From Nocardia fusca NBRC 14340 (GTDB lineage Bacteria; Actinomycetota; Actinomycetes; Mycobacteriales; Mycobacteriaceae), in the NCBI RefSeq assembly GCF_001618425.1, contig NZ_BDCU01000052.1:1-51847 (forward strand): DNA of 51,847 bases, in the 5' to 3' direction. The first letter of the stretch is position 1, and the number at the start of each line of letters is the position of its first letter. Position numbers and translations under genes: made by a program. Below the pieces are notes generated by a model. That model was given only the letters and a program-made list of their open reading frames with translations, had not been told where the DNA came from and made no database searches. Of the stretch, positions 17,515 through 26,417 are shown one piece after another.

Positions 17515-18768
17515 CTACGTCGGATCCCGTTCCGGTAGCGGGCGTTCCACGATCACCGGACGGCCCAGTGGATTGCGCACCCGCCGTTTCGCGTCCGAAT
17601 AGATATCGGCTGTTTCGGCCGCCACCACATCCCAGGCGAAATCGGCGGTCAGCCGCTCCCGCGCGGCGAACGCACGCTCCTGGGCGGCCACCGGATCGTC
17701 GAGCACCGAGATCACCGCGTCCACCAGACCATGCACATCGGCCGGTTCGAAGGAGGCCCCGGTGACACCGTCGATCACGGCCTCACCGAGTCCGCCGGCG
17801 GTCGAGGTGACCAGCGGCGTCCCGGCCGCGGCCGCCTCGAGCGCCACGATCCCGAACGGCTCGTAGCGGCTGGGCAGCACGATCGCGTCGGCGCCGTGCA
17901 GCCAGCCGAGCAGTTCCGTGTGATCGAGCTGCCCGGTGAAGTGCACCGCGCGCGCCACCCGGTGCGTCCGGGCGCGTTCGCGCAGCCATTCGAACTGGGT
18001 CCCGACCCCGGCCACGGTGAGGACGGTCCCGGGATGGGCCCGGCGGATTCGGGGCAGGGCGGCGATGGCGTCCTGCACACCCTTCTCGTATTCGAGGCGT
18101 CCCACGTAGAGCAGCCGGGGCGGGCCGCTGCGCGGCGAGCGGGTGCGGAATGTCCACGCGCCCACGTCGATTCCGTTCCGGATCACGTGCACCGGGATCC
18201 GGTCGGGCCGGTAGAGCCGCTCCACCTCGTCCTTCATCGAGGTGGAGCAGGTGATCAGCGCATCGGATTCGTTGGCCAGCCACCACTCCACCGAATGCAC
18301 CTGCCGGTTGACCCGGCCGGCGACCCAGCCGCTGTGCCGGCCGGCTTCGGTGGCGTGGATCGTCGACACCAGCGGGACGTCGTAGTACTCGGCCAGCGCG
18401 ATCGCGGGATGGGCGACCAGCCAGTCGTGCGCGTGCACCACATCCGGTGTCCAGCCCTCGCCGATTCCCGGTTTGTCCAGTGCCACCCCCGCGCGCACCA
18501 TCGCATGCCCCATGGCCAGGGTCCAGGCGAGCATATCCTCGCCGAAATCGAAGATCGGCGGATCCTCGGCGACCGCCACCACCAGCACCCCCTCGGCGAT
18601 GAACGAATGGGTGGGGTGGGTGGCCGGGCTGGTGCCGGTGGGCCGCCGGGCGAGTACCACCACTTCGTGACCGGCCGCGGCCAGTGATGTCGCCAGGTGA
18701 TGGACATGTCTGCCCAGCCCGCCGACGACCACCGGTGGGTACTCCCACGACACCATCAAGATTTTCAT
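17515..18768 (-). CDS. GT4 alpha-1,4-glucosyltransferase (Rv3032-like)
   Basis: A 417-residue GT-B glycosyltransferase. The N-terminal glycine loop VGGLG (15-19) and C-terminal signatures GRLEYEKG (223-230) and EPFGIVALE (Glu303 and Glu311, the E-x7-E pair) are present. In mycobacteria Rv3032 elongates the alpha-1,4-glucan backbone of 6-O-methylglucose lipopolysaccharide and contributes to glycogen; the same role is inferred here since Nocardia make a related polysaccharide. Its ATG overlaps the GH57 stop by four bases. This is the last gene of a three-gene coupled operon. Confidence 0.88.
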   Translation of the reverse strand: MKILMVSWEYPPVVVGGLGRHVHHLATSLAAAGHEVVVLARRPTGTSPATHPTHSFIAEGVLVVAVAEDPPIFDFGEDMLAWTLAMGHAMVRAGVALDKPGIGEGWTPDVVHAHDWLVAHPAIALAEYYDVPLVSTIHATEAGRHSGWVAGRVNRQVHSVEWWLANESDALITCSTSMKDEVERLYRPDRIPVHVIRNGIDVGAWTFRTRSPRSGPPRLLYVGRLEYEKGVQDAIAALPRIRRAHPGTVLTVAGVGTQFEWLRERARTHRVARAVHFTGQLDHTELLGWLHGADAIVLPSRYEPFGIVALEAAAAGTPLVTSTAGGLGEAVIDGVTGASFEPADVHGLVDAVISVLDDPVAAQERAFAARERLTADFAWDVVAAETADIYSDAKRRVRNPLGRPVIVERPLPERDPT

Positions 18769-20303
18769 CGCGGTCCTTCTGCAGGGGTGACGCGTAGCCT
18801 ACGCGCGTCCAGGGCCGGGAACACTCCGTCGGCCACCGCCCATCCTGCCGCCAGATCGTGCGCTCTGCCGAGTTGACCGGCTTCGACCGCACCGGCGATT
18901 TCGCGAACCGCGTGCGCGTGCTGATGGGCTCGGTCGCGGGCGTAACCGGCGGCAGAGTCCTTGCTGACCATGAACGCCCAGTCGCTGGACACGGTCAGGA
19001 TCGCTTCGCGCAGTAGCTGGTCGGCCACCGGATCGCGACCGGTCGGCGCGCCGGCGCGCATCTTGTCGGCGGTGTCCAGCGCGAGCCGGACGATCTCGGA
19101 GTTCAGCTCCACCAGATCGCGGACCTGATCGCCGGCCCAGACCCGCCAGTCCTTCCCGGATCCCCAGGAGGAATCGGCGAGCGGAACCGGGTCTCCGACG
19201 AAGCCGCGGTCGCGCGCGTCGGCCAGGGTGCCGACGGTGATCCCGGCTTCCGGCAGCGCCCGCAGCACCTGCGCCAGCCACTGCGGGCCCTCGTGCCACC
19301 AGTGCCCGTAGAGTTCGGTGTCGAATGCGGCGACCACCAGCGCCGGGCGACCGATCCGCTCGGATTCGGCGATCAGCCGTTCCCGCACCGTCTGCACGAA
19401 GTCCTCGACATCGCGGCCGATCTGTACGGCGGCGAGGTCGGGATCGTAGGGGGCCTTGTCCGGCCCGGCCACGGTTTTCCCGGTGACCCGGGCGGGTTTG
19501 AGTCCGGTCGCGTGATCGTAGTGATGGAAATCCCGGTAGGCCCCGTGCCCCGGATAACCCGATTTGGGGGACCACACCCGGTAGCTGACCGTGAGGTCGC
19601 GGCCGAACGCCAGAACCGGAGATTCGCGCACCGGGCGGCCCAGGGTCGTATCGCCGCGCAGCGCGGGCCCGTCGACCATGAAATGCGTCACACCGGCGTC
19701 CGCGTAGCCCTGTTCCATCCCGGGGGTGAAGCCGCATTCCGGCGCCCAGATCCCGGACGGGGTGTGTCCCCAGCGCAGCCGGGCGTCGGTGAGGCCCTCG
19801 CGGAGCTGGAACTCGCGCAGCCGCTCGTCCAGCAGCGGCTGGAACGGGTGCGCCAGCGGACCGCCCAGCAGTTCGATGACGTCGCCGTCGAGCAGTTGCC
19901 GCCAGATCGGCGCGGCCCCGTGCCGCCAGTTCTGCTCGAATTCGGCCAGTGCCGCGGCCGCCAGCCGGTGTTCGTGTGCGCCGAGTGCGCGGTTTCCGGC
20001 CTTCGCGGCCTCGTCGGCCCGCAACCGCCAATTGCCCAGCCAGTGGTGCATACCCGCCAGGCAGTGCGGATCGTCGAGCTGGGCGGCCAGCACCGGGGTG
20101 ATCCCGAGGGTCAGCAGATGCGATCGGCCCTCGGCGGCCAGTGTGCGCAGTACTTCGACGACCGGGAGGTAGGACGCGGCCCAGGACTGGTAGAGCCATT
20201 CCTCGCCGACCGGCCAGCGACCGTGGTGGGCGAGCCAGGGCAGATGGGAGTGCAGGACGAGCGTGAACTGTCCGGGTACGACGTCGGTTCGCTTGCCGCT
20301 CAA
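18765..20303 (-). CDS. GH57 1,4-alpha-glucan branching enzyme (Rv3031-like)
   Basis: A 512-residue GH57 enzyme. FTLVLHSHLPWL starts the barrel with its catalytic-site His pair. GIWAPECGFTPG carries the nucleophile Glu, and AAFDTELYGHWW carries the acid/base Asp. It would create alpha-1,6 branches in alpha-glucan, matching Rv3031 of the methylglucose lipopolysaccharide region. I start at TTG 20303: it lies twelve codons before the conserved FTLVLH and overlaps the methyltransferase stop (TTGA), the same coupling style as the next junction. The frame stays open upstream but only as antisense-like sequence within the methyltransferase. Confidence 0.87.
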   Translation of the reverse strand: MSGKRTDVVPGQFTLVLHSHLPWLAHHGRWPVGEEWLYQSWAASYLPVVEVLRTLAAEGRSHLLTLGITPVLAAQLDDPHCLAGMHHWLGNWRLRADEAAKAGNRALGAHEHRLAAAALAEFEQNWRHGAAPIWRQLLDGDVIELLGGPLAHPFQPLLDERLREFQLREGLTDARLRWGHTPSGIWAPECGFTPGMEQGYADAGVTHFMVDGPALRGDTTLGRPVRESPVLAFGRDLTVSYRVWSPKSGYPGHGAYRDFHHYDHATGLKPARVTGKTVAGPDKAPYDPDLAAVQIGRDVEDFVQTVRERLIAESERIGRPALVVAAFDTELYGHWWHEGPQWLAQVLRALPEAGITVGTLADARDRGFVGDPVPLADSSWGSGKDWRVWAGDQVRDLVELNSEIVRLALDTADKMRAGAPTGRDPVADQLLREAILTVSSDWAFMVSKDSAAGYARDRAHQHAHAVREIAGAVEAGQLGRAHDLAAGWAVADGVFPALDARRLRVTPAEGPR

Positions 20304-21085
20304 GGCTTCACCGCGAGCGCGACGAGATCGAGACTGGTGTCGATGGCTTCGGGGGTCAGCGCGAAATCGTCGACGGTGATACCGGCGACGTCGGCGGTGA
20401 GTTCGGCGGGCCAGGGTTCGCCCGCCAGGGCGCGTTCGATCTGGGCATCGATGAACGAGCCGCCGTGCTTGGCGTCGAGCGCGCGCAGCGTCGGCCCGTG
20501 GTGCACGCCGGTCATCAGCTCCACCCGGAAGCCGGCCGCTTCGAGGAGTTCGGTGAGTTCGGCCGCGTTCAGTTCGCGGGTGTGGAAGGGGTTGAGCGGG
20601 GTATCGCGACCGGGCGAGAAGGTGATCCGGTTCGGGGTGCTGATGAGCAGTTCCCCGCCGGGGCGCAGGACTCGCAGGCATTCGCGGAGAAACTCTGCCT
20701 GATCCCAAAGGTGTTCGATCACTTGAAAATTGACCACCGCGTCCACCGCGGATTCCGGGAGGGGGAGCGCGGCGAGATTGCCGCGGACCATATGGACCGC
20801 CGGGTAGCGAGTGCGTACATGCGCCGCGGCGGTCCGGTCGTAGTCCAGGCCGACCACCGCTTTCGCGACCGCCGCGATCATATTCGCGCCGTAGCCTTCG
20901 CCCGATCCCGCCTCCAGGACGATCTTGTCCGCGCAGCGCGGCAGCAGCCGGTCGTAGACGATCTCGTGCCGGCGGAACCAGTAGTTCTCCTCCGCGATAC
21001 CCGGCACCGTGCGCTCGCCGGTCAGCGGCAGCGGCTCCGGTGCGTCGTCGGTGGCCGGTGCGGCGGGAATCACAGCCTCGCTCAT
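20300..21085 (-). CDS. SAM-dependent methyltransferase (Rv3030-like)
   Basis: A 261-residue class I methyltransferase. Motif I is VLEAGSGEGYGANM, followed by VVGLDYD, VVNFQVIEHLWD and LRVLRPGGELLISTPN. By gene order it equals Rv3030, which with Rv3037c is a candidate for O-methylation of glucose units in methylglucose lipopolysaccharide. It is the first gene of the leftward operon with the GH57 and GT4 genes, linked by four-base overlaps. It is divergent from etfB across a 195-bp gap that contains an operator-like palindrome. Confidence 0.85.
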   Translation of the reverse strand: MSEAVIPAAPATDDAPEPLPLTGERTVPGIAEENYWFRRHEIVYDRLLPRCADKIVLEAGSGEGYGANMIAAVAKAVVGLDYDRTAAAHVRTRYPAVHMVRGNLAALPLPESAVDAVVNFQVIEHLWDQAEFLRECLRVLRPGGELLISTPNRITFSPGRDTPLNPFHTRELNAAELTELLEAAGFRVELMTGVHHGPTLRALDAKHGGSFIDAQIERALAGEPWPAELTADVAGITVDDFALTPEAIDTSLDLVALAVKP

Positions 21086-21153
21086 TGCGACGAGGTTACT
21101 GGTACGGCCCGGTACGGGAGACGCCCGGTAGGGCCTCGGAGTGGCTCGACACG

Positions 21154-21175
21154 TAAGTTACCCACGAGTAACTTA
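21154..21175. promoter_or_regulatory. Operator-like palindrome between methyltransferase and etfB
   Basis: TAAGTTAC and GTAACTTA form a perfect 8-bp inverted repeat with a 6-bp spacer, in a locally AT-rich stretch. TAGGGT at 21179-21184 just after it could be a -10 box for etfB. The size suits a TetR-type fatty-acid regulator, which would fit electron-transfer flavoprotein genes. No regulator gene lies next to it. Confidence 0.5.
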
Positions 21176-21280
21176 ACGTAGGGTAATGTCTCGGCCTGAG
21201 CTACTCACATGGACGTACGGCCGCTGGAGATCGTGCGACCGCCAATACAGGTAACCAGAACAGGAGGTCGACGAAGACCG

Positions 21281-22066
21281 ATGCCGAATATCGTCGTACT
21301 CATCAAGCAGGTGCCCGATACCTGGTCCGAGCGCAAGCTGACCGACGGTGACTTCACCCTCGACCGTGAAGCCGCCGACGCGGTGCTCGACGAGATCAAC
21401 GAGCGCGCCGTCGAGGAAGCCCTCCTGATCAAGGAGGCGCAGGGTGGCGAGGTCACCGTGCTGGCCGCCGGCCCCGATCGCGCCACCGAGGCCATCCGCA
21501 AGGCCCTGTCCATGGGCGCCGACAAGGCCATCCACATCAACGACCCGGCCATCCACGGCTCCGACGCGGTGCAGACCGCGTGGGTGCTGGCCGGTGCGCT
21601 GGGCCAGGTCGAGGGCGTCGAACTCGTCATCGCCGGCAACGAGGCCACCGACGGCCGCGCCGGCGCCGTCCCGGCCATCATCGCCGAGTACCTGGGCATT
21701 CCGCAGCTCACCCACCTGCGCAAGCTGACCGTCGACGGCGAGAAGATCACCGGCGAGCGGGAAACCGACGACGGTGTCTTCAAGCTGGAGGCCACGCTTC
21801 CGGCCATCGTGAGCGTCACCGAGAAGATCAACGAGCCGCGCTTCCCCTCCTTCAAGGGCATCATGGCCGCGAAGAAGAAGGAAGTGCAGACCTTCACCCT
21901 GGAAGATCTGGGCATCGACCCGTCGACCGTGGGTGTCGAGAACGCGGGCAGCAAGGTCACCGCGTCCACCCCGAAGCCGCCGCGGACCGCGGGCGAGAAG
22001 ATCACCGACGAGGGCGACGGCGGCACCAAGATCGCCCAGTACCTGGTCGGCCAGAAGATCATCTGA
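21281..22066 (+). CDS. etfB: Electron transfer flavoprotein beta subunit
   Basis: EtfB/FixA, the 261-residue AMP-binding subunit of the soluble flavoprotein that takes electrons from acyl-CoA dehydrogenases and passes them to ETF-quinone oxidoreductase. It shows the family start NIVVLIKQVPDT, the AxNExTDGRAGxVPA-like recognition segment (IAGNEATDGRAGAVPAIIAE) and the FPSFKGIMAAKKKEVQ C-terminal arm. AGGAGG at 21262-21267 supports ATG 21281, although the spacing is long. It is followed after 37 bases by etfA. It corresponds to Rv3029c (fixA). Confidence 0.96.
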   Translation: MPNIVVLIKQVPDTWSERKLTDGDFTLDREAADAVLDEINERAVEEALLIKEAQGGEVTVLAAGPDRATEAIRKALSMGADKAIHINDPAIHGSDAVQTAWVLAGALGQVEGVELVIAGNEATDGRAGAVPAIIAEYLGIPQLTHLRKLTVDGEKITGERETDDGVFKLEATLPAIVSVTEKINEPRFPSFKGIMAAKKKEVQTFTLEDLGIDPSTVGVENAGSKVTASTPKPPRTAGEKITDEGDGGTKIAQYLVGQKII

Positions 22067-22103
22067 GTCCCGCACCCGCAGCAACTTCTAGGAGAACAGA
22101 CAA

Positions 22104-23060
22104 ATGGCAGAAGTACTTGTGCTCGTCGAGCACGCCGAAGGTGCGGTCAAGAAGGTCAGCACCGAACTGCTGAGCGCCGCCGCCGCCCTGGGCGAACCGG
22201 CCGCGGTGGTGCTGGGCGCGCCCGGCACCGCGGACAAGCTGTCGGACGCGCTGGCCGCCGCGGGCGCCGCCAAGATCTACGTCGCCGAATCCGATGACGT
22301 GGAGAACTACCTGGTCACCCCGAAGGTCGATGTGCTGGCCGGCCTCGTCGAATCCGCTTCCCCGGCCGCCGTCCTGGTCGCCGCCACCGCGGAGGGCAAA
22401 GAGGTCTCCGGCCGGCTCGCCGCCCGCATCGGCTCGGGTCTGCTGGTCGACGTCATCGACGTGAAGGCCGACGGCACGGCCGTGCACAGCATCTTCGGTG
22501 GCGCCTTCACCGTCGACGCCCAGGCCACCGGCGACGTGCCCGTCATCTCGGTGCGCCCGGGTTCGATCGAGGCCAAGCCCTCGGCCGGCGCCGGCGAGAA
22601 GGTCACCGTCGAGGTCCCGGCGCAGGAAGAAGGCGTCGTCAAGGTCACCAGCCGCGAGCCCGTCGTGGCCGGCGACCGTCCCGAACTCACCGAGGCGAAC
22701 ATTGTCGTCTCCGGTGGCCGCGGTGTCGGTTCGGCCGACAACTTCTCCGTGGTCGAAGCCCTCGCCGATTCGCTCGGCGCGGCCGTCGGCGCCTCCCGTG
22801 CCGCGGTCGACTCGGGCTACTACCCGGGCCAGTTCCAGGTGGGTCAGACCGGTAAGACGGTCTCCCCGCAGCTGTACGTCGCCCTGGGTATCTCGGGCGC
22901 CATCCAGCACCGGGCCGGTATGCAGACGTCCAAGACCATCATCGCGGTCAACAAGGACGAGGAAGCCCCGATCTTCGAGATCGCCGACTACGGCATCGTG
23001 GGCGACCTGTTCAATGTCGCCCCGCAGCTGACCGAAGAGGTCAAGAAGCACAAGGGCTGA
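22104..23060 (+). CDS. etfA: Electron transfer flavoprotein alpha subunit
   Basis: EtfA/FixB, 318 residues, the FAD-binding subunit. The C-terminal FAD domain shows VSGGRGVGSADNF, GYYPGQFQVGQTGKTVSPQL and VALGISGAIQHRAGM, all family signatures. It forms a heterodimer with the etfB product and serves beta-oxidation. AGGAGA lies about nine bases before the ATG. A strong hairpin terminator follows 31 bases after the stop. It corresponds to Rv3028c. Confidence 0.97.
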   Translation: MAEVLVLVEHAEGAVKKVSTELLSAAAALGEPAAVVLGAPGTADKLSDALAAAGAAKIYVAESDDVENYLVTPKVDVLAGLVESASPAAVLVAATAEGKEVSGRLAARIGSGLLVDVIDVKADGTAVHSIFGGAFTVDAQATGDVPVISVRPGSIEAKPSAGAGEKVTVEVPAQEEGVVKVTSREPVVAGDRPELTEANIVVSGGRGVGSADNFSVVEALADSLGAAVGASRAAVDSGYYPGQFQVGQTGKTVSPQLYVALGISGAIQHRAGMQTSKTIIAVNKDEEAPIFEIADYGIVGDLFNVAPQLTEEVKKHKG

Positions 23061-23091
23061 CCACCCGCGGGCTCGTCCGCAGGCAGTCGTG

Positions 23092-23128
23092 GCTGTGCCC
23101 CGGCCGGGTGATCCGGCCGGGGCACAGC
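23092..23128 (+). terminator. Strong terminator after etfBA
   Basis: A perfect 16-bp stem (GCTGTGCCCCGGCCGG and its complement) closes a GTGAT loop. It sits between etfA and a convergent hydrolase gene, so it may serve both directions. Confidence 0.85.
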
Positions 23129-23183
23129 TGTATTCAGGTCCCGGCCCGGGTATACAGTGCGGGCGGAGCCGCGCCGGCCGGGC

Positions 23184-23978
23184 TCAGCGGCCGAGGGTGT
23201 CGCCGAGGAATGTCCGGATCGAGGGTTCCAGTGCCGCGGCCAGATCGTCCGCGGTATCGACTCGGTCGGGGAAAACACCGCGCTCCAGGCGGCCGTTCGG
23301 CAGCAATCCGGCGACCTCCTCTGCGAACTGTGCGGGATGACGGTGGTCGACACCCGGGATCACCAGGGTCGGTACGGTCAGCGCGGTGAGGTCGGCCGGT
23401 GCGTGGAACGCGCGGTCGCGGCCGATGGCGGCTGCGGCGGCGATACTGGCCGGATCGCTGCGGGGAATCGCCTCCCGGACCAGCGTCCCGATCACCGGGG
23501 CCAGCCCTGGCAGGATCGGCGCCCAGGCCGCTTCGATACCGCGGGTGGTGACGGTTTCGGCGAAAGCGTCCAATAGGGCGGTTTCGGCCTGTTTCGCCGT
23601 ATCGTCCTCGATATCCTCCAGGCTGATCAGGACCGTGGCGTCGAAGCGTTCCGGATGGGCTGTCGCCGCGCGAGCGCTGATGGTCGCGCCGAGGCCTATC
23701 CCGCCGATCGACGCCCGTTCGGCGCCGAGGTGGTCGAGCAGCGCCGCGACATCCTCGGCGTAGCGGAACCAGGTGTGAGCGGCCGGATCCGGGCACGGCG
23801 ACTGCCCGTACCCGCGGATATCGGGAAGGACGACGCGGTAGGTGTCGGCGAGTCGATCGGCAAGGGGGAGCAGACTGCGATGATCCGGCCCGCCGCCGTG
23901 CAGCAGTACCACGGTGGCGCCGGCGCCGCGGGCCGCCGCGCGCAGGGGGTGGCCGTCACGGCCGAGATAGGTGAACAT
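23184..23978 (-). CDS. Alpha/beta hydrolase-fold protein lacking nucleophile Ser
   Basis: A 264-residue alpha/beta hydrolase fold with VVLLHGGGPDHRS (oxyanion hole), LPDIRGYGQSP, and a late HxP region. At the nucleophile elbow the sequence reads G-I-G-L-G (Gly 95) where G-x-S-x-G is expected; the codon is GGC, one base from AGC (Ser). The protein may be catalytically dead, may use another residue, or may have lost activity recently. GGAGG precedes the ATG. The MFS gene lies 55 bases upstream on the same strand, so they probably form one unit. Confidence 0.75.
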   Translation of the reverse strand: MFTYLGRDGHPLRAAARGAGATVVLLHGGGPDHRSLLPLADRLADTYRVVLPDIRGYGQSPCPDPAAHTWFRYAEDVAALLDHLGAERASIGGIGLGATISARAATAHPERFDATVLISLEDIEDDTAKQAETALLDAFAETVTTRGIEAAWAPILPGLAPVIGTLVREAIPRSDPASIAAAAAIGRDRAFHAPADLTALTVPTLVIPGVDHRHPAQFAEEVAGLLPNGRLERGVFPDRVDTADDLAAALEPSIRTFLGDTLGR

Positions 23979-24032
23979 GTGAACCTCCGAATTCCTTCTT
24001 CTCCGATACGCCGGCGCGACCGCTGATACCGG

Positions 24033-25211
24033 TCAGCCGGCGCGTCCGGGCGGGGGCAGCAGGAACGCGAGCGCGGCGGCCGCCGCCGGGACCACACAGA
24101 GCGTGGTCAGTACCGCCTGCGGACCGTGCTGGTCGGCGAGCCGTCCGAGTAGGGGCATGAACAATCCGCCCGCGCTCACCGCGATGCCGAGTGTGACTCC
24201 GGCGGCGGTGCCGGGCCGGGCCGGGAGGTAGTCCTGGCCCAGTTTGACCAGCACCGCGAACGGAATATTGGCGGCCACACCGGCCAGCGCGACCAGTACG
24301 ACCGCCGGCCGTGGGTCCTCGCACAGCCGGAGCGCGACCAAGGCCGGGACCGCGACGACGCCACCGAGCCGGATGGTCGCCCGCATCCCGATCCGGTCCG
24401 CGATGCGCCCGCCCGAGATGGTTCCGACCACGCCACCGACCAGGAACGCGGTGAGCGCCAGCCCGCCCATGAGGCCGCTGGATCCCAGATGCCCGATCCA
24501 GTACAGCGCGATGAAGGTGTTCATGCCGAGGAAGAGCATCGAGCGGATGACCGCGACCACGGTGAGTACGAGAAAGGGTCCCCAGCGGTCCCGCCCCGCG
24601 GCGGTAACCGCGGTCGCGGTGTGGGCGGTGCGCCGTAGCTGGTGCCGCCACAGCACGAACGCCGTCAGTACCGCCGGTGGGACGAACAGCGCGGTGGCCC
24701 CGACACCCAGCGTGGACAGCAGCGGCGTGGCCAGGGCGGGCGCCAGGAAGAACCCGACGCTGCCGCCGGCCGCGAAGAAACTCATCGCCACCGTGCTGTC
24801 CCCGGCGGCGCGGCGGGCATCCCGGCCGGCGGCCGGATGAAATGCGGCGATACCGATTCCGGAGATCAGGATCAGCAGCCAGACGACCGGATACGCCGGT
24901 GCGAGACCTGCCAGCCCCGCTCCGGCCCCGGCCACCAGCAGCCCGGCCGGGGCGAGCCACAGCACCGACCGGCGATCGACCAGCACCCCCAGCAGCGGCT
25001 GGGGTAGTGAACTGCCCAGTGCGGCCGCCAGCGCGAGACCGGACGCGGCGACGTAGCTGTAGCCGCGTTCCAGGACGAAGAACGGGAGAGCGGCGGGGAT
25101 CAGGCCCTGGTAGAAGTCGTCGACGGCGTGCGCGATCACCCAGTGCCGCATACGGTTCCATACCTTCTCCGGACCCGCCGTGGTGGCGGGAGCGGTCGTC
25201 GGGATGTCCAC
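24033..25211 (-). CDS. MFS transporter, fosmidomycin-resistance (Fsr)-like
   Basis: A 392-residue, about 12-helix major facilitator. The start HAVDDFYQGLIPAALPFF matches the Fsr subgroup, whose Asp/Gln residues line helix 1, and GRIADRIG follows in the central loop. Likely an efflux pump for a small acidic or aromatic compound; substrate unknown. GTG at 25211 is used, with AGGAGG seven bases upstream. It is divergent from the AraC-type regulator, an arrangement common for regulator-pump pairs. Confidence 0.78.
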   Translation of the reverse strand: MDIPTTAPATTAGPEKVWNRMRHWVIAHAVDDFYQGLIPAALPFFVLERGYSYVAASGLALAAALGSSLPQPLLGVLVDRRSVLWLAPAGLLVAGAGAGLAGLAPAYPVVWLLILISGIGIAAFHPAAGRDARRAAGDSTVAMSFFAAGGSVGFFLAPALATPLLSTLGVGATALFVPPAVLTAFVLWRHQLRRTAHTATAVTAAGRDRWGPFLVLTVVAVIRSMLFLGMNTFIALYWIGHLGSSGLMGGLALTAFLVGGVVGTISGGRIADRIGMRATIRLGGVVAVPALVALRLCEDPRPAVVLVALAGVAANIPFAVLVKLGQDYLPARPGTAAGVTLGIAVSAGGLFMPLLGRLADQHGPQAVLTTLCVVPAAAAALAFLLPPPGRAG

Positions 25212-25291
25212 AGCCGGGTCCTCCTGCTCGTCGGTCGTGGACCAGCGTAGGAAGCGACCACCTGTGACTTCTTCCGATAAAATGCCAAGAT

Positions 25292-26041
25292 GTGTCGATA
25301 ACCCGCCGAACCGTTCCCACCCCTACCCGGGTGCAGGATCTGCCGGGGGGATCGCATATCGATCCGCATCGCCATCCCGACCATCAGCTGATCTACTGCA
25401 GCGGCGGGGCGGCGGAGGTCCGCACCGATACCGGCACCTGGATCGCGCCACCGGACCGCGCGATCTGGATTCCCGCGGGATATCGGCACGAGCACCACTT
25501 CTTCGGACCCACCCGTTTCCACTGCATCGCTTTTCCGATCGCGCCGGAGGGGGACCGGGAGGCGCCGGTGGTGCTCGCGACCTCCACGCTGGTGCGGGAA
25601 CTGATCATCGCCTGTTCCGCGCCGGGCGAATTGCCGGACCACGAACTGGGGCGGTTGCGGCAGGTACTGCTCGACCAGTTGGGCCGGATGCCGCATCAGC
25701 GCCTGCTGTTGCCGGTCGCCCGGGACGAACGCCTCCGGCGCGCCTGCGCCCTCGTCGAGGCGGATCTGGAAAACACCCGGACGCTGGCCGAACTGGGTCG
25801 GCGGGTGGGCGCCGGGGAACGCACCCTCACCCGGTTGTTCCGGACCGAGTTCGCCATGACCTATCCGCAGTGGCGGACCCACCTGCGGCTGCACCGGGCG
25901 GTGCGATTGCTCGCCGAGGGGTATTCGGTGACCGCGGTGGCCGGTCGCTGCGGCTGGGCCTCGCCGAGCGCTTTCATCGATGTGTACCGGCATGCGTTCG
26001 GACGCACCCCGGGCAGTTCGCGGCGGGGCAACGGTCGATAG
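25292..26041 (+). CDS. AraC-family regulator with cupin N-terminus
   Basis: A 249-residue regulator. The N-terminal cupin (HIDPHRHPDHQLIYCSGG, IWIPAGYRHEHHF) probably binds a ligand or metal through its histidines. The C-terminal AraC domain has two helix-turn-helix motifs (TLAELGRRVGAGERTLTRLF and SVTAVAGRCGWASPSAFIDV). It probably controls the divergent MFS-hydrolase unit. The start is GTG 25292; there is no clear ribosome binding site, and ATGs just upstream are out of frame. Confidence 0.85.
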   Translation: MSITRRTVPTPTRVQDLPGGSHIDPHRHPDHQLIYCSGGAAEVRTDTGTWIAPPDRAIWIPAGYRHEHHFFGPTRFHCIAFPIAPEGDREAPVVLATSTLVRELIIACSAPGELPDHELGRLRQVLLDQLGRMPHQRLLLPVARDERLRRACALVEADLENTRTLAELGRRVGAGERTLTRLFRTEFAMTYPQWRTHLRLHRAVRLLAEGYSVTAVAGRCGWASPSAFIDVYRHAFGRTPGSSRRGNGR

Positions 26042-26417
26042 CCGCGATTCCCGCCGGGTGATATGCGGCCGACGGATAGGAATACAGGGGTCGAAATGCC
26101 GCCGCTTCCGATTCGGTCTATGCCAATTACGTTGTAGGGGAGCGTTTTCCGTGTCGATACCCCTTTCGCCGAGTGCTGTTACGAGCCGAGGAATTGGCTA
26201 AGCTGTGCGCGCCGATCGACGAGTCTGCGGTGCGGGGTGATCGGCCGGGGTCGCCGAATTCGGACAATTCAAGAATGGCCGCCGCGGCGGCAGGAAATGG
26301 GGAACTGTGCACGGCCGTAGGAGGTTCGGTCCATTACCGGACAGCCGAGTCGTTTCGACAGTGTTCGCCCGGGCGGCGCAATTCCGGACGGTCGGAGCGG
26401 CCGATTTCGGCTGCCCC
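26042..26417. other. Gap upstream of the frameshifted gene
   Basis: About 375 bp with no supported gene. It contains an AT-richer stretch near 26120-26180 (ttacgttgtaggggagcg) that may hold a promoter for the next gene. I see no repeat. Confidence 0.4.

Noticed and set aside
18799..20199. Second long minus-strand frame inside the GH57 gene
   Set aside because: The GH57 frame has all catalytic motifs; the other frame is Arg/Ala/Gly-rich shadow sequence.
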